Origin: Rhizobium sp. Q54
GTDB lineage: Bacteria; Pseudomonadota; Alphaproteobacteria; Rhizobiales; Beijerinckiaceae
DNA: 14,511 bases
Assembly (NCBI GenBank): GCA_945903655.1
Contig: CAMDOY010000052.1
Coordinates: forward strand, 1-14,511
Direction of reading: 5' to 3'
The notes beneath the pieces are model-generated. The model ran no database searches. It saw nothing but the letters and a program-made list of their open reading frames with translations, and was not told where the DNA came from. Below, one piece after another: positions 1 to 7,850 of the stretch (positions are counted from its first letter, which is position 1; each line of letters starts with the position of its first letter). The position numbers and the translations under genes are program-made.

Positions 1-1365
<1,365 letters not shown>

Positions 1366-1491
1366 GGGAGAAGACTGGAGCTTGGCCAGTCTAGGCGAGA
1401 ATGGGCGCGAGGTCGAATGGGGGCCGGTTTGGTGTGGCGTAAATGTCATGCTTGTGTATAAAATATTGGTTTGGAAAGCGGGGTTAGGGCG

Positions 1492-1998
1492 ATGTTCAAG
1501 CCGCTCATTGATAGCTGCCCAAACGTGATCCCTGTGGATTATGATGAAGGTTCAGGTGCTTATCAAACCTTGGTCGCCGTTGCGGAATGTGATGTGACGC
1601 AGCGCGTCGTTTATGTGGTTTGCCAGCTGGCCTATACGACAAATTACCAGCCGATCCCCGCAAGCTTATGGTTCCACGAATTTTCCTTTTATATTTATGT
1701 CAACAGTATCGATGGGTCTGAGCTTTCAATTTTAACGCAAGACAGAAACATTGCACGGAACTACATTCCGAAAACATCTGTTCCATTAATAATGGAGATT
1801 GTAGTTCGAAGTTGCGATGCCTTGATCAGGAGAGTTAAGCCAAACGTAGTCTATAGAGTAACGAAAGTTTTGTTTCCGATTCAAAAGGCCCTAGCTAAGC
1901 ATGACTTGATTACGAACACTATGTATCAGCTCGGATGTGTACTTTTGGAATCGGGGACAGATCAATTCGGTCGTTCATATTGGGTGATGACAACGTGA
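1492..1998 (+). CDS. hypothetical protein, AT-rich islet
   Basis: I do not recognise this 168-residue protein. It opens MFKPLIDSCPNVIPVDYDE and ends SYWVMTT. It has no signal peptide, no convincing membrane helix and no catalytic motif that I can name; the middle is rich in aromatic and beta-branched residues (for example HEFSFYIYVN), which suggests a beta-rich globular fold. The start is the ATG at 1492, which has only a weak purine-rich stretch before it; a TTG at 1471 is the alternative. Base composition is unlike the neighbours: I counted 91 G+C in 240 bases at 1681-1920 (38%), against about 75% in a sample line of cysG, and codons such as TTA, ATA, AGA and AAT are used freely. This suggests recent transfer. 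It is followed after 57 bases by a 63-residue gene on the same strand, possibly a pair. Confidence 0.7.
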   Translation: MFKPLIDSCPNVIPVDYDEGSGAYQTLVAVAECDVTQRVVYVVCQLAYTTNYQPIPASLWFHEFSFYIYVNSIDGSELSILTQDRNIARNYIPKTSVPLIMEIVVRSCDALIRRVKPNVVYRVTKVLFPIQKALAKHDLITNTMYQLGCVLLESGTDQFGRSYWVMTT

Positions 1999-2055
1999 AA
2001 AAATTGACTTTTGAGTGCGAATATGGGCGTCATTGAGTATTGTATGGAGGTGAGC

Positions 2056-2247
2056 ATGAGTGTGCCAGCCAAGCACGTAGATGCACCAGAAAAACCAAAA
2101 TTGTTTGCCGATTACGTCAGTGATCGCGTCTTCGACGGCGTCCGTGTCGTGACCGACCCCCAGCTCGCCGCTCGCCTCGCCCGTCTTGGCCGTGAGGCGC
2201 TCGCCGCCGCCAGAAATTCGGCCAAGCAGAAGTCTGAAGCGAAGTAG
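2056..2247 (+). CDS. small hypothetical protein, 63 residues
   Basis: Small soluble protein starting MSVPAKHVDAPEKPKLFADY and ending NSAKQKSEAK. The ATG at 2056 is chosen because a full GGAGG lies at 2046-2050, five bases upstream; the frame is open back to 2011, but with no ribosome site there. The N-terminal third is Lys/Pro rich; residues 34-60 (DPQLAARLARLGREALAAAR) look like one long amphipathic helix with a basic tail. I cannot assign a function. It follows the AT-rich 168-residue gene by 57 bases and precedes an intrinsic terminator, so the two may form one transcript; a small partner protein of a two-gene module (for example an antitoxin-like or accessory protein) is possible but unproven. 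Composition changes within the gene from mixed to clearly GC-rich at about 2125. Confidence 0.6.
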   Translation: MSVPAKHVDAPEKPKLFADYVSDRVFDGVRVVTDPQLAARLARLGREALAAARNSAKQKSEAK

Positions 2248-2274
2248 AGCCCCTGCAGACCCTCAAACGAACAG

Positions 2275-2300
2275 AAGGCCGCCCGTGCGCGGCCTTTTTT
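2275..2300 (+). terminator. intrinsic terminator after the small-protein gene
   Basis: Perfect 8-bp stem AAGGCCGC (2275-2282) / GCGGCCTT (2289-2296) with a 6-base loop, running into TTTTTT at 2295-2300. It lies 28 bases after the stop of the 63-residue gene and closes the islet transcript. Confidence 0.85.
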
Positions 2301-2503
2301 CGTTCATGGCCACATCCTCGCCAGCGCTGGGTGCGCTCCCACCAACTGCGACCCTTCGCCTCGCAGCTTTGTGATCCCGCATATTGTTTGTCGGCTCCGC
2401 CTCACATATGATCCGCGCCGCGCGCAGATCGGCCACCGCCAGGGGGAAACGAGGACAGGCGCGTCGTTGAGGACCTTACGGCCCCCTTGGAAGGAAACAT
2501 TAT

Positions 2504-2905
2504 ATGAGCAATCTCTTGAAGGTAGCGGCTTTGGCCGCCAGCGTCGCCCTTGTCGGCGTCGTCCCCGCCCTCGCCGCCGATGGCGATGCGGTCGCTGGCA
2601 AGGCCGTGTTCAACCAGTGCAAGGCCTGCCATCAGGTCGGTCCCGAGGCGAAGAATGGCGTTGGTCCCATTCTCAATGGCATCTATGGCCGCAAGGCTGG
2701 CGAGGGCGCTTCCTACAACTATTCGGACGCCAACAAGAATTCCGGCCTGACCTGGGATGAGGCGACCCTGCGCGCCTATCTGACGGATCCCAAGGCCAAG
2801 GTGCCCGGCACCAAGATGATCTTCCCCGGCATCAAGCGCGAGAAGCAGCTTGACGACCTGATGGCCTATTTGAAGGGCATCAAGGCCGACGGCAGCGGGA
2901 TCTGA
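2504..2905 (+). CDS. class I c-type cytochrome (cytochrome c2-like), periplasmic
   Basis: A 133-residue soluble monohaem cytochrome c that carries electrons in the periplasm. Residues 1-25 form a Sec signal peptide ending ALAA, cleaved before DGDAV. The haem attachment motif CKACH is at residues 39-43. The distal axial ligand is most likely Met105 in the family-typical GTKMIFPG. The motif GPILNGIYGRKAG and the C-terminal helix DDLMAYLK fit the cytochrome c2 / c550 group. AAGGA at 2491-2495 precedes the ATG at 2504 by 8 bases. A probable partner is the cytochrome bc1 complex or an oxidase, but nothing in the neighbourhood fixes it. The next gene, a pterin dehydratase, starts 55 bases downstream beyond a hairpin, so co-transcription is uncertain. 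Gene name (cycA-like) not assigned because several paralogues share this pattern. Confidence 0.93.
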   Translation: MSNLLKVAALAASVALVGVVPALAADGDAVAGKAVFNQCKACHQVGPEAKNGVGPILNGIYGRKAGEGASYNYSDANKNSGLTWDEATLRAYLTDPKAKVPGTKMIFPGIKREKQLDDLMAYLKGIKADGSGI

Positions 2906-2920
2906 AGATCCACCCATCAG

Positions 2921-2946
2921 CGGCGCGCCGGTTCTCCGGCGCGTCG
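2921..2946 (+). terminator. hairpin between cytochrome c and pterin dehydratase genes
   Basis: An 11-bp stem with one G-U pair: CGGCGCGCCGG (2921-2931) / CCGGCGCGTCG (2936-2946), loop TTCT. Only three T follow, so this may be a weak terminator or an mRNA 3' protector rather than a full stop. Confidence 0.55.
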
Positions 2947-2960
2947 TTTCGGAGACAGGC

Positions 2961-3338
2961 ATGAGCGGCCCGGCCCCCCTGCAGGTATACGATCCAGCCG
3001 CCATCGCCGCGCGGCTCACCGGCCCCCTGCGCCACTGGCGCCATCAGGATGGCTGTCTCGTGCGCACCTATCGCACCGGCGGTTGGAAGGGGACCTTGAT
3101 GGTGGTCAACGCCATCGGCCACCTGGCGGAGGCCGCCTGGCACCACCCCGAAATCCGCGCCACCTATCCCGCAGTTGAAGTGCGTCTCGACACCCATGAC
3201 GCCGGTGGTATCACGGATCGCGATTTCGAACTCGCCGCGCGCATCGAGGAATTCGTGCATTGGCGCCCGGCCGCTGGCGGCGCGCTGGAGGGCACGCCCG
3301 GGGATGCGGCTTATCTCTATATTCGCTTCGACGACTGA
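2961..3338 (+). CDS. 4a-hydroxytetrahydrobiopterin dehydratase (pterin-4a-carbinolamine dehydratase)
   Basis: A small cytoplasmic enzyme (125 residues) that dehydrates 4a-hydroxytetrahydropterin to the quinonoid dihydropterin, recycling the pterin cofactor of aromatic amino acid hydroxylases. The family signature is intact: WHHPE (residues 60-64), Y69, V74, and THDAGGITDRD (78-88). The three family catalytic histidines correspond to His61, His62 and His79. Length and the preceding GTLMVVNAIGHLAEAAW helix fit the family, whose members are usually 95-120 residues. GGAGA at 2951-2955 sits 5 bases before the ATG. No phenylalanine hydroxylase gene is visible nearby, and many bacteria carry this enzyme alone, so the physiological partner cannot be named here. 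Confidence 0.92.
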   Translation: MSGPAPLQVYDPAAIAARLTGPLRHWRHQDGCLVRTYRTGGWKGTLMVVNAIGHLAEAAWHHPEIRATYPAVEVRLDTHDAGGITDRDFELAARIEEFVHWRPAAGGALEGTPGDAAYLYIRFDD

Positions 3339-3810
3339 CCCAGCCAGTCTTTTCGATGAGCGCCCCTCGCCCATGCGTCGCGTGGTGATCTGCAGCTCCA
3401 GGAACGAAACGAACGACGTGGCTCCTTGAAATGCAGCCAAATCCGGGCGAGACGCTTTTCGTCTGCCTTAAAAAGCAATCACAAAGCCGTCATTTGTGAA
3501 TTCATGATCTGAAGTTATCGAGATCGTCAGGGCGGCGGGCTTTGCAATCGCCCGTCGGCAAGCAAACCCGGCAGGCGCTCCGGCTGCGGGGGAAAAGCAC
3601 AAACCATTCATTTCCTTCGAATTTTGGCGCCTTGCGCGTTTTGCTGACCCCATTCAACCCTCGCAGGATTAGACTAAGGTCTAAGACTCTGGGGGGCTTA
3701 CTATTTTTGTCTGGCGCTTTTCACGTCTCGGGCGGGGCTATAGACTAATTCAAGGTCGCCTTGCAAAACTGCCAAGGCGTTAAAAAAGAAACTCGTAGGA
3801 GGCAGGCAAC
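3339..3810 (+). other. intergenic region upstream of the TRAP operon
   Basis: 472 bases with no credible gene; the short open frames here lack ribosome sites and family features. The stretch 3449-3466 holds a small bulged hairpin (AGACG / CGTCT, then GGC/GCC) that could mark the end of the pterin dehydratase transcript, though no T-run follows. The right half becomes AT-richer and holds a palindrome at 3669-3684, a repeat of its half at 3741-3748 and the ribosome site AGGAGG at 3797-3802. The TRAP promoter should lie in the last 150 bases; I could not fix a -35/-10 pair with a good spacer. Confidence 0.6.
3669..3684. promoter_or_regulatory. candidate operator for the TRAP operon
   Basis: Perfect 6-bp inverted repeat TTAGAC (3669-3674) / GTCTAA (3679-3684) around TAAG. 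The 8-mer TAGACTAA within it (3670-3677) recurs at 3741-3748, 71 bases on, close to where transcription of the TRAP operon should begin. Short palindromes of this kind are typical of GntR/FadR-family operators, which often control TRAP operons, but no regulator gene is adjacent, so this is inference. Confidence 0.4.
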
Positions 3811-4962
3811 ATGACGACTAAAAACACCAAGGACGCAGCCAGGTCGATCTCGGGACGTCGCAAGTTCCTGAAGGGCGCAGCGCTCTCCGGCGCAGCCATG
3901 GTTGCGGCGCCCAACATCGCCAAGGCCCAGGGCCCGATCAGCATGCGTTGGCAGAGCACCTGGCCGTCCAAAGACATCTTCCATGAATATGCGCTCGATT
4001 TCGCCAAGAAGGTCAATGATATGACCGGTGGCGACCTGCGCATTGAAGTTCTGCCCGCGGGCGCTGTCGTGCCGGCCTTCGGCCTGCTCGACGCAGTCTC
4101 TTCCGGCACGCTGGATGGCGGCCATGGCGTGCTCGTCTATCACTACGGTAAGCAGACCGCGCTGGCGCTCTGGGGTTCTGGCCCGGCCTATGGCATGGAC
4201 GCCAACATGCTGCTGTCCTGGCACAAGTACGGCGGCGGCAAGGAGCTGCTGGCCAAGCTCTACGCCTCCATCGGCGCCAATGTGCAGTCCTATCTCTATG
4301 GCCCCATGCCCACCCAGCCGCTCGGCTGGTTCAAGAACCCCATCACCAAGGTCGAGGATCTCCGCGGCCTGAAGTATCGCACGGTCGGCATCTCCATCGA
4401 TGTGTTCACCGGCATGGGCTCCGCCGTCAATGCGCTGCCCGGTGGTGAAATCGTCTCGGCCATGGATCGCGGCCTGCTGGATGCGGCGGAATTCAACAAC
4501 GCCTCGTCCGATCGCGTGCTCGGATTCCCCGACGTTTCGAAGGTCTGCATGCTGCAGTCCTACCATCAGAACGCCGAGCAGTTCGAGATCATGTTCAACA
4601 AGGCCAAGTTTGACGCGCTCCCCGCCAAGATGCGCGCCATCATCGACAGCGCCGTGGAGGCCGCCAGCGCCGATATGTCCTGGAAGGCGATTGATCGCTA
4701 TTCCAAGGATTACATCGAGATGCAGACGGCGGATAAGGTCAGGTTCTTCAAGACCCCTGATCCCATCCTGAAGAAGCAGCTCGAAATCTACGACGATGTC
4801 GTGGCCAAGAAGTCGGCGGAAAATCCGCTCTTCAAGGAGATCGTCGCCTCCCAGCTCGCCTTCGCCCGCCGGACCACCCAGTGGGAGCAGGACACCGTGG
4901 TCAACCGCAAGATGGCCTTCGACCATTACTGGGGCGCCAACGGCGTCGGTCGCAAGATCTGA
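3811..4962 (+). CDS. dctP: TRAP transporter substrate-binding protein (TakP/FcbT1-like), Tat-exported
   Basis: Periplasmic binding protein (383 residues) of a tripartite ATP-independent transporter; it captures an organic acid and hands it to the QM permease. The N-terminus carries a twin-arginine signal GRRKFLKGA (15-23), a hydrophobic stretch and an AKA-Q cleavage site near 39/40. The mature part starts MRWQSTWPSKD and has the DctP-fold features: GGDLRIEVLPAGAVVPAF, then LDGGHG, and LRGLKYRT, whose Arg corresponds to the family residue that salt-bridges the substrate carboxylate. The AEFNNASSDRVLGFPDVSK segment and overall length fit the COG4663 group, which includes TakP (2-oxo acids) and FcbT1 (4-chlorobenzoate). 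The substrate itself cannot be read from sequence; a carboxylate is likely. AGGAGG at 3797-3802 fixes the start. Tat export would imply folding before transport. Confidence 0.93.
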   Translation: MTTKNTKDAARSISGRRKFLKGAALSGAAMVAAPNIAKAQGPISMRWQSTWPSKDIFHEYALDFAKKVNDMTGGDLRIEVLPAGAVVPAFGLLDAVSSGTLDGGHGVLVYHYGKQTALALWGSGPAYGMDANMLLSWHKYGGGKELLAKLYASIGANVQSYLYGPMPTQPLGWFKNPITKVEDLRGLKYRTVGISIDVFTGMGSAVNALPGGEIVSAMDRGLLDAAEFNNASSDRVLGFPDVSKVCMLQSYHQNAEQFEIMFNKAKFDALPAKMRAIIDSAVEAASADMSWKAIDRYSKDYIEMQTADKVRFFKTPDPILKKQLEIYDDVVAKKSAENPLFKEIVASQLAFARRTTQWEQDTVVNRKMAFDHYWGANGVGRKI

Positions 4963-4981
4963 CGCGCGGCTTATCAGCCAT

Positions 4982-5038
4982 CCATCAAAAGGCGTGACCG
5001 GGCTTCGCACTGCGAAGTCCGGTCGTTGCTCTTGATGG
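4982..5038 (+). promoter_or_regulatory. long stem-loop between dctP and dctQ
   Basis: Inner stem of 13 bp with one G-U pair, GACCGGGCTTCGC (4996-5008) / GCGAAGTCCGGTC (5012-5024), loop ACT; outer stem CCATCAA (4982-4988) / TTGATGG (5032-5038). No T-run follows, so it is not a standard terminator. Structures placed directly after binding-protein genes commonly stabilise that part of the mRNA or cause partial termination. A second, weaker hairpin follows: GGGCGCG (5050-5056) / CGCGCCC (5072-5078). Confidence 0.65.
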
Positions 5039-5114
5039 CCAAGCTCTGGGGGCGCGCGCAAGACCTCGTGACGCGCCCTGTCATCGTTTCGCGGACAACA
5101 GCGATGTGACGCCC

Positions 5115-5780
5115 ATGACAGTGCAAAATGTTCTTCACACCATCGATGGCGTCAGCACATGGGTGGGCAAGCTGGCCTCCTGGCTGATCATTGGCCTCAT
5201 GCTGCTGGTCTGCGCCGAGGTCTTCAAACGCTATATCCTGAACATGCCGACGGCGTGGATCTTCGACGCCAGCAATATGTTCTACGGCTCCCTGTTCATG
5301 CTCTGCGGCGCCTATACCCTGGCGCAGAACGGCCATGTGCGGGGCGATTTTCTTTATTCCTCCATGCGCCCGCGCACCCAGGCCTCGCTGGACCTTGTGC
5401 TCTATATCGTTTTCTTCCTGCCGGGCATCGCCGCCCTTGTCTGGGCGGGCTACAAATACGCCGGACAATCCTGGCGCATCCTCGAACATTCCAATGTCAC
5501 GGCGGATGGCCCGCCGGTCTATCACTTCAAGTCGGTCATTCCGATCGCAGGCGCTCTGGTCATGTTGCAGGGCTTCGCCGAAATCGTGCGCTGCGTGGTC
5601 TGCCTGAAAACCGGCGACTGGCCCAGCCGCCTCAAGGACGTGAACGAGATCGACGTGGTCGAGCAGCAATTGGCGGGCAGCGAACATGTCGATGCGGACG
5701 CGCGCAAGCTCGCCATCGAGCAGGCCGCGCAAATTGATGAAATCGCGCGTCAACGTGGCATGGGTGGAGATCAGAAATGA
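5115..5780 (+). CDS. dctQ: TRAP transporter small permease subunit
   Basis: Inner-membrane protein of about 221 residues with four predicted helices at roughly 20-40, 50-72, 90-112 and 138-160. The DctQ signature is present: a tryptophan before the second helix (AWIFDASNMF) and HVRGD (74-78) after it. It pairs with the large subunit to form the sodium-coupled channel fed by the binding protein. A charged cytoplasmic tail of about 50 residues (from DWPSRLKD onward) is longer than usual for the family and looks like a helix or short coiled coil. The ATG at 5115 is preferred; an in-frame GTG at 5106 would add three residues, and neither has a strong ribosome site. The stop overlaps the start of the large permease gene in ATGA (5777-5780), so translation is coupled. 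Confidence 0.92.
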   Translation: MTVQNVLHTIDGVSTWVGKLASWLIIGLMLLVCAEVFKRYILNMPTAWIFDASNMFYGSLFMLCGAYTLAQNGHVRGDFLYSSMRPRTQASLDLVLYIVFFLPGIAALVWAGYKYAGQSWRILEHSNVTADGPPVYHFKSVIPIAGALVMLQGFAEIVRCVVCLKTGDWPSRLKDVNEIDVVEQQLAGSEHVDADARKLAIEQAAQIDEIARQRGMGGDQK

Positions 5781-7537
5781 GCGATCCTGCACTCGGGCTC
5801 CTGATGCTGGGGCTCATCGTCGTCGTCATCATGTTGGGCTTTCCGACGGCCTTCACCCTCATGGGGCTTGGCATCGTCTTCGGCTATATCGCCTTCTTTG
5901 ATCCCACGCGCGCCTTTTACGACAATCGCGTCTTCGACCTCATGGTGCAGCGAACCTACGGCGCCATGACCAATGACGTGCTCATATCCATCCCGTTATT
6001 TGTTTTAATGGGTTATGTGATGGAGCGCGGCGCGCTGGTCGACAAGATGTTCTATTCCATCCAGCTCGCCTTTCGTAATGTGCCGGCCTCCCTGGCGGTG
6101 GCCACGCTCATCGTCTGCACCTTCTGGGGCATCGCCAGCGGTCTCGTTGGCGCGGTGGTCGTGCTGATGGGCGTGATCGCCTTCAACCCCATGCTGAAAG
6201 CCGGATATGACGTGAAGCTGGCCTCGGGCGTGATCACGGCGGGCGGCACGCTGGGCATTCTCATTCCGCCCTCGGTGATGATCATCGTCTATGCCGCCGT
6301 CGCCGGTCAGTCCGTGGTCAAGCTCTACGCCGCCGCCATGTTCCCGGGTTTCTTTCTGGCCTTGCTCTACCTCGTCTACGTCGTGGGCTGGGCGATGCTG
6401 AACCCGAAGATAGCGCCCCCCTTGCCGCAGGATCAGACGCAGGTGCCCATGCCCGCCTGGTCCGCGCCTTTCCAGCAAGCCTATTCGCAAAACATGTTTG
6501 CGGGGCTCCTCAAGGCCATGGCCTCTCCGGCCCGCGCCCGTCAGATCATGGTGGACGGCAAGCCCATGGGCTATGGCATGCTGATCAGCAATTTCATCTA
6601 TTCGCTGGTTCCCTTGATGATCGTCGTGGGATCGCTCGCCACGGTCTATTGGTATGTGGTCATCCACCAGCAGGCTGCTGCGGTCATGGCGGCGCCGCCG
6701 GAGCTGCAACAATTGGGATCGCCCGATCTTGCGCCTGCTCAGGCCACGCCTGCCGAACTTGGTCCGCCCCAAAGCTTCTATCTCTGGCTGGGCGCGATTT
6801 CCGCGCTCTGCGCGGGCATGATGGTGCGCTATTACAAGCGCATGACCGGCGAGCGGCTGGAGGTGATCAAGCTTGTGACGGATTCCGTCGCGCCGCTGGG
6901 CATCCTCACGGTTGTGGTGCTCGCAGTCATTCTCTTTGGCATCACCACCGCCACCGAATCCGCCGCCGTGGGCGCGGCGGGGGCCTTCTTGTTGGCCTTC
7001 CAGGCGCGCTCCCTCAACTGGAAGCGCACCAAGGAGGCGGTCTTCCTCACCGCCAAGACCACCTCCATGGTCTGCTGGTTGTTTGTGGGCTCGGCTATCT
7101 TTTCAGGCGTCTTCGCCATTCTGGGCGGCCAGGCCCTGCTTGAGCAATGGGTCCTGTCGCTCAACCTCACGCCCATTCAGTTCATGATCCTCTCGCAGGC
7201 CATCATTTTCATCCTGGGCTGGCCGCTGGAATGGACGGAGATCATCGTGATCTTCGTGCCGATCTTCCTGCCCATGCTCAAGCACTTCGGCATTGATCCC
7301 ATTCTCTGGGGCACCCTGGTCTTCGTGAATCTGCAGGCCGCCTTCCTGTCGCCGCCTGTGGCCATGTCGGCCTTCTATCTGAAGGGCGTCGCGCCCTCCC
7401 ATGTCACGCTCAACCAGATCTTCGCGGGCATGATGCCCTATATGTTCATCGTCATCATCTGCATGGTGATCATGTATGTCTGGCCTGGCATGACGCTCTG
7501 GTTGCCCAATTATCTGTATGGTGGTCCGGGGGGGTAG
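5777..7537 (+). CDS. dctM: TRAP transporter large permease subunit (FcbT3/TakM-like)
   Basis: The transport channel of the TRAP system, 586 residues, with more than a dozen hydrophobic segments. The family signature ITAGGTLGILIPPSVMI spans about 153-169, and a second repeat follows around TTATESAAVGAAGAFLLA (390-407), as expected of the two-domain elevator-type fold. Compared with the usual 430 or so residues, there is an insertion at about 208-360: a Pro/Gln-rich stretch (KIAPPLPQDQTQVPMPAW), an amphipathic region with PARARQIMVDGK, a hydrophobic helix (LVPLMIVVGSLATVYWYVVI), an Ala/Pro linker and a further helix. This enlarged form is known in the COG4664 group. It is translated in a 4-base overlap with dctQ. 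No clear intrinsic terminator follows. Confidence 0.94.
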   Translation: MSDPALGLLMLGLIVVVIMLGFPTAFTLMGLGIVFGYIAFFDPTRAFYDNRVFDLMVQRTYGAMTNDVLISIPLFVLMGYVMERGALVDKMFYSIQLAFRNVPASLAVATLIVCTFWGIASGLVGAVVVLMGVIAFNPMLKAGYDVKLASGVITAGGTLGILIPPSVMIIVYAAVAGQSVVKLYAAAMFPGFFLALLYLVYVVGWAMLNPKIAPPLPQDQTQVPMPAWSAPFQQAYSQNMFAGLLKAMASPARARQIMVDGKPMGYGMLISNFIYSLVPLMIVVGSLATVYWYVVIHQQAAAVMAAPPELQQLGSPDLAPAQATPAELGPPQSFYLWLGAISALCAGMMVRYYKRMTGERLEVIKLVTDSVAPLGILTVVVLAVILFGITTATESAAVGAAGAFLLAFQARSLNWKRTKEAVFLTAKTTSMVCWLFVGSAIFSGVFAILGGQALLEQWVLSLNLTPIQFMILSQAIIFILGWPLEWTEIIVIFVPIFLPMLKHFGIDPILWGTLVFVNLQAAFLSPPVAMSAFYLKGVAPSHVTLNQIFAGMMPYMFIVIICMVIMYVWPGMTLWLPNYLYGGPGG

Positions 7538-7850
7538 GAGCGCGTCGAGCGCGTCAGCGCCCCTCGCCGCACTGTACAGACCCGCCGCCCCCGCCTATGG
7601 ATGCGCCTGCGGCGTTGGCCCATGGGCGAGGGATTTGGGATGAGCATCAGCGATCAGGCCGGGACTGATGATCGAGCTGCCTTTCCAGTTCTTCAAATTC
7701 TACGGTCTGGGCAAGCGCATCTTCGGGGAGCTCTAAGGCTTCCTGTTGACCGGGGCGACGCCCTTCATGCTTTGGCTGCCGATCTGCTGTCTGGCTGGAT
7801 GTTGAACCATGGCGCGTGATCGACGTCCCCCCAGCCAGGAGCCCGCCCGC
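7538..7850 (+). other. intergenic region between dctM and cysG, with a possible gene remnant
   Basis: 313 bases. A short direct repeat GAGCGCGTC lies just after dctM. A 22-codon frame at 7668-7736 is described separately. The cysG ribosome site AGGAG is at 7837-7841. I see no convincing terminator, promoter or RNA gene. Confidence 0.5.
7668..7736 (+). pseudogene. 22-codon frame followed in frame by a hydrophobic stretch; small ORF or remnant
   Basis: ATG at 7668 opens a 22-residue frame beginning MIELPFQFFKFYGLGKRIFG and ending at TAA (7734-7736). Codons are host-like with G/C in most third positions. After the stop the same frame continues for 22 hydrophobic codons (GFLLTGATPFMLWLPICC and on) to a TGA at 7803-7805. 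This looks either like a short aromatic, basic peptide gene or like a small membrane protein gene interrupted by a stop. There is no good ribosome site before 7668. I do not recognise the family and confidence is low. Confidence 0.25.

Noticed and set aside
1757..1782. GGAAC-N17-TGTT inside the AT-rich gene
   Set aside because: The -10 is imperfect and it lies within a coding region with no gene start downstream; likely chance.
3401..3425. GGAAC at 3401 as a possible EcfG promoter
   Set aside because: Neither 16 nor 17 bases on is there a GTT-type -10, and no gene starts nearby.
3542..3748. 68-codon frame upstream of dctP
   Set aside because: No ribosome site, no family features, and it runs over the palindrome; probably chance.
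3745..5061. 438-codon minus-strand frame over dctP
   Set aside because: It has no family features and covers a clear Tat-exported binding protein with a strong ribosome site; an antisense shadow.
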